DNA of 19,053 nucleotides from Thiotrichales bacterium (GCA_024762895.1 JANTGN010000026.1:1-19053), one strand, 5' to 3'. Counted from the stretch's first letter, positions 1 through 6,754 are shown. Numbers and translations: made by a program. The notes: a model not told the origin generated them from the letters alone.

Positions 1-22
1 GTAGTATATCCGCATCACTCAT
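1..22 (-). CDS. hisE: HisE, phosphoribosyl-ATP pyrophosphatase (5' end only)
   Basis: Only the first seven codons are in the window; they read MSDADIL. The start codon overlaps the hisI stop codon in an ATGA arrangement, a sign of translational coupling. The beginning resembles HisE proteins, and hisE is the usual gene directly after hisI where the two are not fused. HisE would hydrolyse phosphoribosyl-ATP to phosphoribosyl-AMP, the substrate of HisI. Identity rests mainly on position, because seven residues cannot prove a family. Confidence 0.6.
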
Positions 23-405
23 GAATAGATCTCCTCAGGATCTTTTATCACCGGATCTGTGGTCAGCCACTCGTCCTTTTCCAATTTTCGGTAAAAACAG
101 CGATGCCTTCCAGTATGACAGGCAATAGCACCTAACTGTTCCACCTCAAGCAGAATAACATCCGCGTCACAATCAAGCCTTATCGATTTGACCTTCTGCA
201 CATGGCCGGAACTTTCTCCCTTATGCCAGAGCTTCTGGCGTGATCGCGACCAGTAAACGGCCTCGCCCTGCTCGGCAGTCTGCAACAGGGAGTCACGATT
301 CATCCAGGCCATCATCAGCACCTCACCACTCCCCGCCTCCTGGGCAATCGCTGGAACCAGTCCATCGGCATCCCACTTGATTTCGTCTATCCAGTGCTTA
401 TTCAT
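19..405 (-). CDS. hisI: HisI, phosphoribosyl-AMP cyclohydrolase
   Basis: Cytoplasmic enzyme that opens the adenine ring of phosphoribosyl-AMP, the third step of histidine synthesis. The 128-residue protein has the usual length of a monofunctional HisI. It shows the metal-binding DCDAD stretch (residues 78-82, Asp78/Asp80/Asp82) and the zinc-ligand block CHTGRHRC (Cys96 and Cys103). It follows hisF after a 50-bp gap in which I see no terminator or promoter, and its stop overlaps the hisE start. HisI and HisE are therefore separate polypeptides here, unlike the fused HisIE of enteric bacteria. The ribosome binding site before the ATG is weak. Confidence 0.97.
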   Translation of the reverse strand: MNKHWIDEIKWDADGLVPAIAQEAGSGEVLMMAWMNRDSLLQTAEQGEAVYWSRSRQKLWHKGESSGHVQKVKSIRLDCDADVILLEVEQLGAIACHTGRHRCFYRKLEKDEWLTTDPVIKDPEEIYS

Positions 406-455
406 TCCATCTATATCAGTGCATTTGCAGAATTATCAAGGCCTTAACAGCTGAC

Positions 456-1229
456 TCAGAGCCTCATCTCTATGCCAGCCGCAGCCATACGTTCCTTAGC
501 TTCATGAATACTATATTCGGCAAAGTGAAATATACTGGCCGCCAGCACTGCATCGGCAGCGCCCTCCAGGACACCCTCGGCCAGGTGTTCCAGGTTGCCA
601 ACGCCGCCGGATGCAATCACCGGAACGCTCACAGCATCACTAATGGCGCGCGTCAGGGGCAGATCGAAACCGATCTTGGTACCATCACGATCCATGCTGG
701 TCACCAGCAACTCCCCTGCACCATAGTCCACCATCTTACGCGCCCAGTCGATGGCATCGATGCCGGTGGGTTTACGACCACCATGGGTAAATATCTCCCA
801 GCGTGGCTCCTCTCCTTTCTCATTGACCTGTTTGGCATCAATGGCCACGACGATACATTGAGACCCAAAGCGTTCCGTCGCCTCGCGAACAAATTCAGGA
901 CGAAAGACCGCAGCCGTATTAATCGCCACCTTATCCGCGCCTGCATTCAGCATGCGCCGGATATCCTCCAGAGTGCGTATGCCCCCACCCACCGTTAACG
1001 GTATGAAGACTTCAGCCGCCACCTCTTCCACGACATGGACCATGGTCTCTCGATCATCGGAACTGGCGGTAATATCCAGGAAGGTGATTTCATCAGCACC
1101 TTCACGATCATAGCGGCGGGCAACCTCGACCGGGTCGCCAGCATCACGTATATCGACAAACTGCACGCCCTTGACCACGCGGCCGTTATCAACATCCAGA
1201 CAGGGAATAATACGTTTGGCGAGTCCCAT
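456..1229 (-). CDS. hisF: HisF, imidazole glycerol phosphate synthase cyclase subunit
   Basis: The (beta/alpha)8-barrel subunit that uses ammonia passed from HisH to convert PRFAR into imidazole glycerol phosphate and AICAR. At 257 residues it is full length. The two catalytic aspartates are visible: Asp12 in PCLDVD and Asp131 in VVAIDAK. The barrel phosphate-binding loops TVGGGIR (about residue 79) and ASGGVG (near the C-terminus) are intact. It lies 18 bp downstream of hisA. The upstream sequence carries purine-rich AGGA and GAGAG stretches. The half-barrel resemblance to HisA is the known ancient duplication, not a local oddity. Confidence 0.98.
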   Translation of the reverse strand: MGLAKRIIPCLDVDNGRVVKGVQFVDIRDAGDPVEVARRYDREGADEITFLDITASSDDRETMVHVVEEVAAEVFIPLTVGGGIRTLEDIRRMLNAGADKVAINTAAVFRPEFVREATERFGSQCIVVAIDAKQVNEKGEEPRWEIFTHGGRKPTGIDAIDWARKMVDYGAGELLVTSMDRDGTKIGFDLPLTRAISDAVSVPVIASGGVGNLEHLAEGVLEGAADAVLAASIFHFAEYSIHEAKERMAAAGIEMRL

Positions 1230-1247
1230 CTCTCTAGCTATCCTGAG

Positions 1248-1988
1248 TCACTTAGACGCCTGTTCATCGGCGTACTTCTGGGCCTCGGCGAAATCGAGCG
1301 TGCCTTCGTAGATGGCCCGTCCTGTGATGGCACCCATGATGCCCTCATCCTCAACTGCACACAAAGCTCGGATATCATCCATGTTGGTGATACCTCCCGA
1401 AGCTATGACCGGGATACGAACCGCCTGGGCCAGCTTGACCGTGGAATCAACATTGACCCCTTCCATCATCCCATCACGACTAATATCGGTAAAGATAATG
1501 GCCGCCACGCCATCTTCTTCAAAACGCTGCGCCATGTCGATCACATCATGGCGGGACAGCTTGGACCAGCCATCAATGGCCACCTTGCCATCTTTGGCAT
1601 CCAGGCCCACGATGACATGCCCCGGGAACTCCAGACACAGGTCATTGACAAAATGCGGGGCACTCACTGCCTTGGTACCGATAATCACGTATTGCACACC
1701 AGCCTCGAGGTAGGCCTGCACGGTATCTTCATCCCGAATCCCTCCGCCAATCTGAATAGGCAGATCAGGATAGGCCTCTGCAATCGCGTGGATGACCTCT
1801 GAATTGGCTGGTTTTCCGGCAAAGGCCCCGTCCAGGTCCACCAGGTGTAGACGTCGTGCGCCGGCCTCGACCCAACGACCCGCCACAGCAACCGGGTCAT
1901 CGGAAAAAACCGTCTCATCTTCCATGCGCCCCTGTCGCAATCGCACACACTGACCGTCCTTGAGATCGATGGCCGGGATTAACAACAT
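1248..1988 (-). CDS. hisA: HisA, ProFAR isomerase
   Basis: 1-(5-phosphoribosyl)-5-[(5-phosphoribosylamino)methylideneamino]imidazole-4-carboxamide isomerase, the step before HisF/HisH. I place the start at 1988, giving 246 residues that begin MLLIPAIDLKDG, as HisA proteins normally do. The open frame extends 11 codons further to an ATG at 2021, but that would put MARRRHREELT before the first barrel strand, overlap the end of hisH, and lacks a good ribosome binding site. The 1988 start has AGAGGA seven bases upstream. Catalytic Asp8 and Asp130 and the phosphate loops QIGGGIR and ASGGIT are present. The gene lies 13 bp after hisH. Confidence 0.97.
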   Translation of the reverse strand: MLLIPAIDLKDGQCVRLRQGRMEDETVFSDDPVAVAGRWVEAGARRLHLVDLDGAFAGKPANSEVIHAIAEAYPDLPIQIGGGIRDEDTVQAYLEAGVQYVIIGTKAVSAPHFVNDLCLEFPGHVIVGLDAKDGKVAIDGWSKLSRHDVIDMAQRFEEDGVAAIIFTDISRDGMMEGVNVDSTVKLAQAVRIPVIASGGITNMDDIRALCAVEDEGIMGAITGRAIYEGTLDFAEAQKYADEQASK

Positions 1989-1995
1989 CGTCAGT

Positions 1996-2001
1996 TCCTC
2001 T
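1996..2001 (-). promoter_or_regulatory. Ribosome binding site deciding the hisA start
   Basis: AGAGGA read on the minus strand, ending seven bases before the ATG at 1988. It decides between the two possible hisA starts. The longer frame beginning at 2021 has no comparable site. Confidence 0.6.
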
Positions 2002-2658
2002 CTATGTCTGCGTCTCGCCATTCCAGCGAGAAAAATTACTTAATAGCTGCAGCCCCGCTGCAGCGCTTTTTTCAGGGTGAGCCTGTATGGCAAAGACGTT
2101 ATCACGGGCGATAACCGAGGTGAATACCCTGCCATAATGGGTCTCACCGGCAATCAGGCCTGTATCGTCTGGCTGCACATAATAACTATGCACAAAATAG
2201 AAACGACTATCCTGGTCAATATCTTTCCACAAAGGGTGGGGCTGCGCCTGATGAATCTGGTTCCAGCCCATATGGGGAATCTTCAGGCGCAGGCCAGATA
2301 CGCTATCAGTCAGATCATCACCAAAATATAGTACCTTGCCCGAGTAGATGCCCAGACAATCGGTACCAGCGTTTTCTTCACTGAATTCCATCAGGACCTG
2401 CATGCCCATGCAGATCCCCAGGAAGGGCTTTTGCCGTGAACACTCGAGTACTACCTCATCGAGACCACGGGACTGGAGTTCGCGCATACAATCACGAGCC
2501 GCACCCTGGCCGGGGAAGACCACTCGATCGGCACGGTAGACCCGCTCTGGATCAGAGGTCACATCGATACGCGTACCCGGGGCAGCTACGTGCTCCAGGG
2601 CCTTGGCAACCGAGCGCAGGTTACCCATACCATAATCAATGACTGCAATCGTTTTCAT
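2002..2658 (-). CDS. hisH: HisH, imidazole glycerol phosphate synthase glutaminase subunit
   Basis: Class I glutamine amidotransferase that releases ammonia from glutamine and channels it into HisF. The 218 residues show the opening IDYGMGNLRS, the oxyanion-loop region FPGQGA (about residues 48-53), the nucleophile Cys83 in GICMGMQ, and the His194/Glu196 pair in AHPEKS that completes the triad. The length is normal. It sits 27 bp after hisB and 13 bp before the chosen hisA start, within the same operon. Confidence 0.98.
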   Translation of the reverse strand: MKTIAVIDYGMGNLRSVAKALEHVAAPGTRIDVTSDPERVYRADRVVFPGQGAARDCMRELQSRGLDEVVLECSRQKPFLGICMGMQVLMEFSEENAGTDCLGIYSGKVLYFGDDLTDSVSGLRLKIPHMGWNQIHQAQPHPLWKDIDQDSRFYFVHSYYVQPDDTGLIAGETHYGRVFTSVIARDNVFAIQAHPEKSAAAGLQLLSNFSRWNGETQT

Positions 2659-2685
2659 GGAATCAAACGGTGTGTATACGCAGGA

Positions 2686-3279
2686 TCAGAGACTACCCTT
2701 GGTAGAGGGCATCACACCCTGCATCCTGGGATCGGGCTCGAGGGCCATCCTGAGCGCACGACCAAAGGCCTTGAAAATGGTCTCGGCGATGTGATGGGCA
2801 TTCCGGCCACGGATATTATCGATATGCAGGGTAACGGCAGCGTGATTCACGAATCCCTGAAAGAACTCAAAGAATAGTTCGGTATCAAACTGACCAATTG
2901 AGGCCCTGGGATAATCCACTTCATGGACCAGACCCGGTCTGCCAGAAAAATCCACGACGACACGAGACAGGGCCTCGTCCAGTGGGACATAGGCATGACC
3001 ATAACGGCGTATTCCCTTTTTGTCGCCAACGGCCCCGGCAATCGCCTGTCCCAGAGAAATGCCGATATCTTCAACGGTGTGGTGGGCATCGATATGCAGG
3101 TCCCCCTGGGCCTGGATATCAAGGTCAATTAACCCATGTCGCGCCACCTGATCCAGCATGTGATCAAGAAACGGTACACCCGTCTCCAGACGAGAATCGC
3201 CGGTGCCATCCAGATTCACGCTGACCCGGATCTGAGTTTCCAGGGTATTGCGCTCTACACTTGCTTTTCTATCGGTCAT
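2686..3279 (-). CDS. hisB: HisB, imidazoleglycerol-phosphate dehydratase
   Basis: Manganese-dependent dehydratase that makes imidazole acetol phosphate. At 197 residues it is the monofunctional form: it starts directly with the dehydratase domain and lacks the N-terminal histidinol-phosphate phosphatase of the enteric bifunctional HisB. Both metal-binding repeats are present: HHTVED (His66, His67, Glu70, Asp71) and AHHIAE (His162, His163, Glu166). It is the first gene of the his cluster here. A 56-bp gap with a small hairpin separates it from the hydrolase upstream. No strong ribosome binding site precedes the ATG. hisG, hisD and hisC are not in the window. Confidence 0.98.
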   Translation of the reverse strand: MTDRKASVERNTLETQIRVSVNLDGTGDSRLETGVPFLDHMLDQVARHGLIDLDIQAQGDLHIDAHHTVEDIGISLGQAIAGAVGDKKGIRRYGHAYVPLDEALSRVVVDFSGRPGLVHEVDYPRASIGQFDTELFFEFFQGFVNHAAVTLHIDNIRGRNAHHIAETIFKAFGRALRMALEPDPRMQGVMPSTKGSL

Positions 3280-3297
3280 TTCAAGGGGATAGTCAGG

Positions 3298-3323
3298 AAA
3301 AAGCTGATCATACCATGGTCAGC
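3298..3323 (-). terminator. Weak hairpin plus T-run between the hydrolase and hisB
   Basis: On the minus strand a GCTGA/TCAGC stem with an inner CAT/ATG stem, one C-A mismatch and a three-base loop is followed by five Ts. It begins about 13 bases after the hydrolase stop, so it fits a weak intrinsic terminator or attenuating structure ahead of hisB. The stem is short and mismatched, and read-through into the his genes is plausible. Confidence 0.35.
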
Positions 3324-3335
3324 AACAGGGAACAG

Positions 3336-4166
3336 TCATTTACCCTGATCCTTCCCAGCCGGCAACTCATCCAGCCATTCGGCAACCACATCTAGCAGGG
3401 GTTCACCACGGTCCTTGAAATAATGGTCGGCATTGGGCACCCGGACCTGTCTGGAAAGTGGATTGCCTGCCTTGTTCATCATTTTGAGACGCTCAGGGGC
3501 CATTTTATGGACGGCTGGATATTCCTCGGCGCCATAGACATCCAGTACCGGTATCGACATTTCCGCCAGGGGAAATGCCTCCAGCATGGGCTGGCCATAA
3601 TCCGTTGCCCCCATGCCGATTCCCACATAGGCCAACAGGTCTTTATCTCCATACTTACGCACCCATTCCATGGCCATATGCGCGCCACAACTATGGGCAA
3701 TCAGGATGACCGGGAGCCCATTCTGTTCACGAAGATACTCCAGACCTGAGTTGATGCGAGGAAATGATTCCTCAAAGACTGGCACATAATCAAAATAGGT
3801 AGATCCTTTTTCCAGTACAGGCATCTGCAGGCTCAGCGTATTCCAGCCTCGTTCAGCCAGGCCCACACGCAGTGGATTGGCCACATCAGCCCAGTCCGGA
3901 TGATAACCGCGCCCGTGCAAGATAATCACATTGGCCTTGGCCGGTTCCTCCATTGCCTCGGTATAGATACCCAGAAACGTCACATCACCAGCTTGCAGCC
4001 AGACGGGATCGCCATCCAGAATGGCATCCTCGATCTCTGCCGCCATGCGTTTCTCACGCGCGAGATCAGAGGCCAGCGCCGACAGGGGCAGTAAAAACAT
4101 ACCCACCAGGAGGGCGATACTCTGCATGGAAAAAACCATGTCTTTAAATGAACGATGAATAGTCAT
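3336..4166 (-). CDS. Exported alpha/beta hydrolase, possibly DUF3530 family
   Basis: A 276-residue protein with a signal peptide: a hydrophobic stretch at about residues 15-29 and a likely signal peptidase I site after Ala32 (ALA-SD). The mature part looks like an alpha/beta hydrolase. It has an oxyanion-type LHGRGYHPDW segment (about 83-92), a nucleophile elbow AHSCGA with Ser159, a candidate acid at Asp209 in VLDVYGAEE, and His248 in NADHY. Features such as LHGxGxHPDW and LSLQMP recall DUF3530 proteins, whose substrate is unknown. In-frame ATGs at codons 10 and 14 are alternative starts that would keep a signal peptide, and no start has a strong ribosome binding site. It diverges from fnr, and an FNR box abuts its start codon, so oxygen control is possible. 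The product should be periplasmic. Confidence 0.8.
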   Translation of the reverse strand: MTIHRSFKDMVFSMQSIALLVGMFLLPLSALASDLAREKRMAAEIEDAILDGDPVWLQAGDVTFLGIYTEAMEEPAKANVIILHGRGYHPDWADVANPLRVGLAERGWNTLSLQMPVLEKGSTYFDYVPVFEESFPRINSGLEYLREQNGLPVILIAHSCGAHMAMEWVRKYGDKDLLAYVGIGMGATDYGQPMLEAFPLAEMSIPVLDVYGAEEYPAVHKMAPERLKMMNKAGNPLSRQVRVPNADHYFKDRGEPLLDVVAEWLDELPAGKDQGK

Positions 4167-4179
4167 TGATCTAGCTCAA
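4166..4179. promoter_or_regulatory. Candidate FNR box
   Basis: The sequence TTGAT-CTAG-CTCAA matches the FNR consensus TTGAT-N4-ATCAA at nine of ten positions. It lies in the 62-bp gap between the divergent hydrolase and fnr genes, centred 56.5 bp before the fnr start codon and touching the hydrolase start codon. The encoded FNR keeps the DNA-contacting residues that read TTGAT, so autoregulation is a reasonable inference. No convincing -35/-10 pair was found to fix the geometry. Confidence 0.55.
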
Positions 4180-4228
4180 TCTTTTTGTTGAAATAGCCCC
4201 ACAACTACTAAAACAGTAATACATATTC

Positions 4229-4999
4229 ATGAGTGAGACACCCGAGTCCAAGGTAATAGACCTAAAAGGTCTGCAGATAGCCTGTCAAAGCTGTGGTTTA
4301 CATGAGCTTTGCCTCCCTATGGGTATACACCCAGATGAGATGGATCGCCTGGACACCATTATCAAACGTCGTCGACCACTCCATCGCAATGATTTTCTCT
4401 ACCACAGCGGCGACACGCTGACCTCACTTTACGCCGTTCGCTCCGGTTCTATCAAGACCTATAGCCTGACGGGAGAGGGTGAAGAACAGATTATCGGCTT
4501 TCATCTTCCCGGGGAGTTACTGGGCCTGGACGCGATCCACGACGGTGGCCACCATTGCAGCGCACGCGCCCTGGAAACCACCAGCATCTGTGAAATCCCT
4601 TTTGAGGACCTGGAATCACTGGCCCAGGAAATCCCAGGCCTGCAGCATCAGTTATTCCGTCTGATGAGCAAGGAACTCCAGAGTGATGAACACTTCATGC
4701 TGGTGCTGGGTAAAAAAACCTCTGAAGAACGCCTGTCAAACTTTCTGATCAGCCTGTCTACCCGTTTCAGTCAACGAGGCTTTTCCGGCACCGAGTTCAA
4801 CCTCAGCATGTCCCGCAACGATATCGCCAACTATCTGGGGCTTGCCGTAGAAACCGTTAGCCGCTTATTCACTCGTTTTCAGAATGCCGGCCTGATCCAG
4901 GTCAACCGCAAACTGATCGCTATCAAGAACCTGGAAGGCCTGAACGAGCTGGCAGGCGCGAAATGCAAGAAGGTCGACAAGAGTATCGTCCTCAGGTAA
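4229..4999 (+). CDS. fnr: FNR/Anr-type oxygen-sensing transcription regulator
   Basis: Crp/Fnr-family regulator of the anaerobic switch. The 256 residues align closely with E. coli FNR over the whole length. All four [4Fe-4S] ligands are present: Cys19, Cys22, Cys28 in CQSCGLHELC, and Cys121 in SICEIPF. The cyclic-nucleotide-binding fold has RSGSIKTY and GFHLPGELLG, a dimerisation helix follows, and the C-terminal helix-turn-helix reads LGLAVETVSRLFTRF, with Glu208, Ser211 and Arg212 that in FNR contact the TTGAT half-site. The oxygen-labile cluster and FNR-type DNA specificity are therefore both expected, unlike Dnr or Crp. A candidate FNR box precedes it. The ribosome binding site is poor. 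It ends four bases before the convergent dtd stop, with no clear terminator between them. Confidence 0.95.
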   Translation: MSETPESKVIDLKGLQIACQSCGLHELCLPMGIHPDEMDRLDTIIKRRRPLHRNDFLYHSGDTLTSLYAVRSGSIKTYSLTGEGEEQIIGFHLPGELLGLDAIHDGGHHCSARALETTSICEIPFEDLESLAQEIPGLQHQLFRLMSKELQSDEHFMLVLGKKTSEERLSNFLISLSTRFSQRGFSGTEFNLSMSRNDIANYLGLAVETVSRLFTRFQNAGLIQVNRKLIAIKNLEGLNELAGAKCKKVDKSIVLR

Positions 5000-5003
5000 C
5001 CCC

Positions 5004-5447
5004 CTACTGCCTGGTCTGTAGCCAGAAGGTGACTGGCCCGTCATTGATCAGCTCTACCTGCATATCCGCACCAAATCGACCACTTTCGACCCGGCCATAG
5101 TGGCTTGTCGCCAGATTGATCAGTTGCGCAAAGACCTTCTTCGCATTATCTGGAGTGGCCCCTGAAGTAAAACTGGGACGCATACCCTTATTCGTATCTG
5201 CCGTCAGGGTAAACTGGGGCACCAGCAACAGACCACCCTGTATGTCCTGTACGGAGCGATTCATCCGGCCGGTCTCATCCTCAAACACCCGATAACCCAG
5301 GAGGCGCTCCAATAGACGCTGTATCTGGGGTTGCCCGTCATTTTTCTCGACCCCTATCAGGACCAGCAACCCCTGCTGGATTTCTCCGATGACCTGTCCC
5401 TCAACACGCACCCTGGCCTCGCTTACCCGTTGCAACAATCCAATCAT
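5004..5447 (-). CDS. dtd: D-aminoacyl-tRNA deacylase Dtd
   Basis: Cytoplasmic proofreading enzyme that removes D-amino acids and glycine mischarged on tRNAs. The 147 residues cover the whole Dtd fold. The cross-subunit Gly-cisPro motif NDGPVTFW is intact near the C-terminus. The other active-site motif, usually SQFTL, reads PQFTL here (about residues 77-81), so the first serine is replaced by proline while QFTL is kept. The start codon overlaps the pip stop codon (ATGA), so translation is probably coupled to pip. Confidence 0.96.
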   Translation of the reverse strand: MIGLLQRVSEARVRVEGQVIGEIQQGLLVLIGVEKNDGQPQIQRLLERLLGYRVFEDETGRMNRSVQDIQGGLLLVPQFTLTADTNKGMRPSFTSGATPDNAKKVFAQLINLATSHYGRVESGRFGADMQVELINDGPVTFWLQTRQ

Positions 5448-6397
5448 AAGAGCTTATCCAGCATGTCCTGGGTGGCATTGACCAGGGCCCTGGCAATTCC
5501 CGGTTCACTGGCGGCATGCCCCGCATCGGGCACGATCTCCAGATGGGCCTCGGGCCAGGCCTGGTGCAGAGCCATGGCCTGATCCACAGGACAGATCATG
5601 TCATAGCGACCATGCACGATGACTCCGGGTATGCCCGCGAGCCGGTGAGCATCCCGAAGCAACTGATCAGGCTCGAGAAAGGCATGATGGAGAAAGTAAT
5701 GGCATTCGATCCTGGCCAGACTCAGTGCAACGAAGGGGTCATTAAAATGGGCAATGACGTTTGGATTCGTTAACAGACTGGCCGTCCGACCCTCCCATAA
5801 TGACCAGGCCTTGGCAGCGGCCATACGAGCCACATCGTCCTTACCGAAAAGGCGTTGATGATAAGCCGCGACCATTTGACCCCGTTCCGATTCCGGAATG
5901 GGTGCCAGGAAATCTCGCCAGTAATCAGGAAACACCCGGCTTGCCCCCTGCTGATAAAACCAGTCGATATCTTCATCTCGGCACAGGAAGACCCCCCTGA
6001 GAATGAGCCCCATCACTCGCTGGGGATAGGCCTCAGCGTAAGCCAGGCCCAACGTAGACCCCCAGGAACCACCAAAGACGACCCATTGATCGATATACAG
6101 ATGTGTTCGAATGAGCTCAATATCGGCCAGGAGGTGCGCCGTGGTATTGGCCTCCAGGTTCGCATGCGGCGTCGAACGCCCTGCCCCCCTCTGATCAAAC
6201 ATAATGATACGATAGCGCTTCGGGTCGAAGAACTGTCGATGATAATCCTCGCAACCACTACCAGGCCCCCCGTGTAGAAAAATCACCGGCAAACCCGTAC
6301 TGTTACCCGATTCCTCGACATAGAGACTATGCCCATTCCCAACGTCCAGATGGAAATCCTTGCGGGATCTAAGCGGGGGAAAAAAAGTGTTATCCAT
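5444..6397 (-). CDS. pip: Proline iminopeptidase (S33 family)
   Basis: Alpha/beta hydrolase that cleaves N-terminal proline from peptides. The protein of about 317 residues shows the family oxyanion motif HGGPGSG, the nucleophile elbow GGSWGS (Ser about residue 111), the acid in HGRYDMICP and the base in DAGHA, plus the DQRGAGRS segment typical of Pip. The frame can begin at a GTG at 6403, but the ATG at 6397 has AGG spaced eight bases upstream, while the GTG leaves only two bases, so I prefer 6397. It is first in a pip-dtd unit. Its promoter must lie in the region shared with the divergent small RNA, including the GacA-type inverted repeat. No signal peptide is seen. Confidence 0.95.
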   Translation of the reverse strand: MDNTFFPPLRSRKDFHLDVGNGHSLYVEESGNSTGLPVIFLHGGPGSGCEDYHRQFFDPKRYRIIMFDQRGAGRSTPHANLEANTTAHLLADIELIRTHLYIDQWVVFGGSWGSTLGLAYAEAYPQRVMGLILRGVFLCRDEDIDWFYQQGASRVFPDYWRDFLAPIPESERGQMVAAYHQRLFGKDDVARMAAAKAWSLWEGRTASLLTNPNVIAHFNDPFVALSLARIECHYFLHHAFLEPDQLLRDAHRLAGIPGVIVHGRYDMICPVDQAMALHQAWPEAHLEIVPDAGHAASEPGIARALVNATQDMLDKLL

Positions 6398-6424
6398 AGC
6401 CACACCTGGTCAAGTTAGATGTTC

Positions 6425-6448
6425 ACGTGTAGGAAAATTCCTACACGT
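6425..6448. promoter_or_regulatory. Perfect inverted repeat resembling a GacA/UvrY box
   Basis: Two perfect 11-base arms (ACGTGTAGGAA and its complement) are separated by AA. The core reads TGTAGG-N6-CCTACA. The GacA upstream activating sequence in front of rsmX/Y/Z genes is TGTAAG-N6-CTTACA, so each half differs by one symmetrical base. Its centre lies about 65 bp upstream of the start inferred for the small RNA that follows, close to the distance known for GacA boxes. It also lies upstream of pip on the other strand. Confidence 0.7.
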
Positions 6449-6489
6449 TTTGTCTCCTAAATCTGATATTAATCTGCTCAGCTAGGCAT

Positions 6490-6495
6490 CATACT
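6490..6495 (+). promoter_or_regulatory. Putative -10 element of the small RNA
   Basis: CATACT matches four of six positions of the sigma-70 -10 consensus and places the transcription start near 6502. No good -35 element is found 17 bases upstream, which would fit an activator-dependent promoter driven from the inverted repeat. Confidence 0.4.
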
Positions 6496-6501
6496 TAAGT
6501 C

Positions 6502-6669
6502 CAGATTATGGAGGATGGAGGAAGGAACTGCGAGCGTACCGCAAGGATTCGGACACACGCAGAGTGAAAAGGACTTCACAAAGTAACATACCGATCCTTC
6601 AGAAAGATCGGAAATCACCTTAGCCGGAATGGCAATCAAGCCCCAGAGCCCCCACTCTGGGGTTTTTTT
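6502..6669 (+). ncRNA. Candidate CsrB/RsmY/RsmZ-class small RNA sequestering CsrA/RsmA
   Basis: About 168 nt with ten GGA motifs at 6510, 6513, 6517, 6520, 6524, 6545, 6551, 6571, 6610 and 6626; the first five lie within 17 nt. Hand-folding gives successive hairpins. A multi-part stem anchored by CTGCG/CGCAG (6528-6562) has the loop CAAGGATT. A perfect GTGAA/TTCAC stem (6564-6579) has the hexaloop AAGGAC. A CCGATC/GATCGG stem covers 6591-6611. A small GCC/GGC stem (6623-6633) has GGA in its loop. An intrinsic terminator closes the unit. ARGGA in a hairpin loop is the recognised CsrA/RsmE target. Together with the GacA-type box upstream this fits the RsmY/RsmZ/CsrB class, RNAs that titrate the translational repressor CsrA. 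The 5' end is inferred from the -10 element and is uncertain by several bases. No protein frame of note lies inside. Confidence 0.78.
6641..6669 (+). terminator. Strong intrinsic terminator of the small RNA
   Basis: A perfect 8-bp stem CCCCAGAG/CTCTGGGG with a six-base loop is followed by seven Ts. It works only in the plus direction. It ends 85 bp before the next gene, so it must end a transcript that starts in this gap, because the gene to the left is on the other strand. Confidence 0.92.
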
Positions 6670-6754
6670 ATGACTTCCAGAGACACCCTGAATAACATCT
6701 TATCAATCAGAAAGCCCTTGCAATACACCCCATGACGTCAGTATCGTCAGCTTC
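6670..6754. other. Gap between the small RNA terminator and the TtcA-family gene
   Basis: These 85 bp should hold the promoter and leader of the following operon. I see only a weak TTGCAA/TATCGT pair with 18-bp spacing (6718-6747), the 8-bp palindrome TGACGTCA at 6733-6740, and no clear ribosome binding site. None of these is strong enough to call. Confidence 0.3.

Noticed and set aside
1035..1802. A 255-codon open frame on the plus strand across hisF and hisA
   Set aside because: It is antisense to two genes with intact catalytic motifs, shows no family resemblance and no ribosome binding site, and fits the usual long shadow frames of this base composition.
2022..2658. HisH FPGQGA instead of FPGVGA as a possible defect
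   Set aside because: The Gln form is common in proteobacterial HisH, and the Cys83/His194/Glu196 triad is intact.
4995..5045. Possible bidirectional terminator between convergent fnr and dtd
   Set aside because: Only four bases separate the stops, and I could not find a stable stem followed by a T-run on either strand.
6509..6568. A 19-codon frame starting at ATG within the small RNA
   Set aside because: It has no ribosome binding site upstream, has low-complexity content, and is better explained by the GGA-rich RNA structure.
6733..6740. Palindrome TGACGTCA upstream of the TtcA-family gene
   Set aside because: An 8-bp palindrome is expected by chance in a window of this size, and no matching regulator family or second copy supports it.
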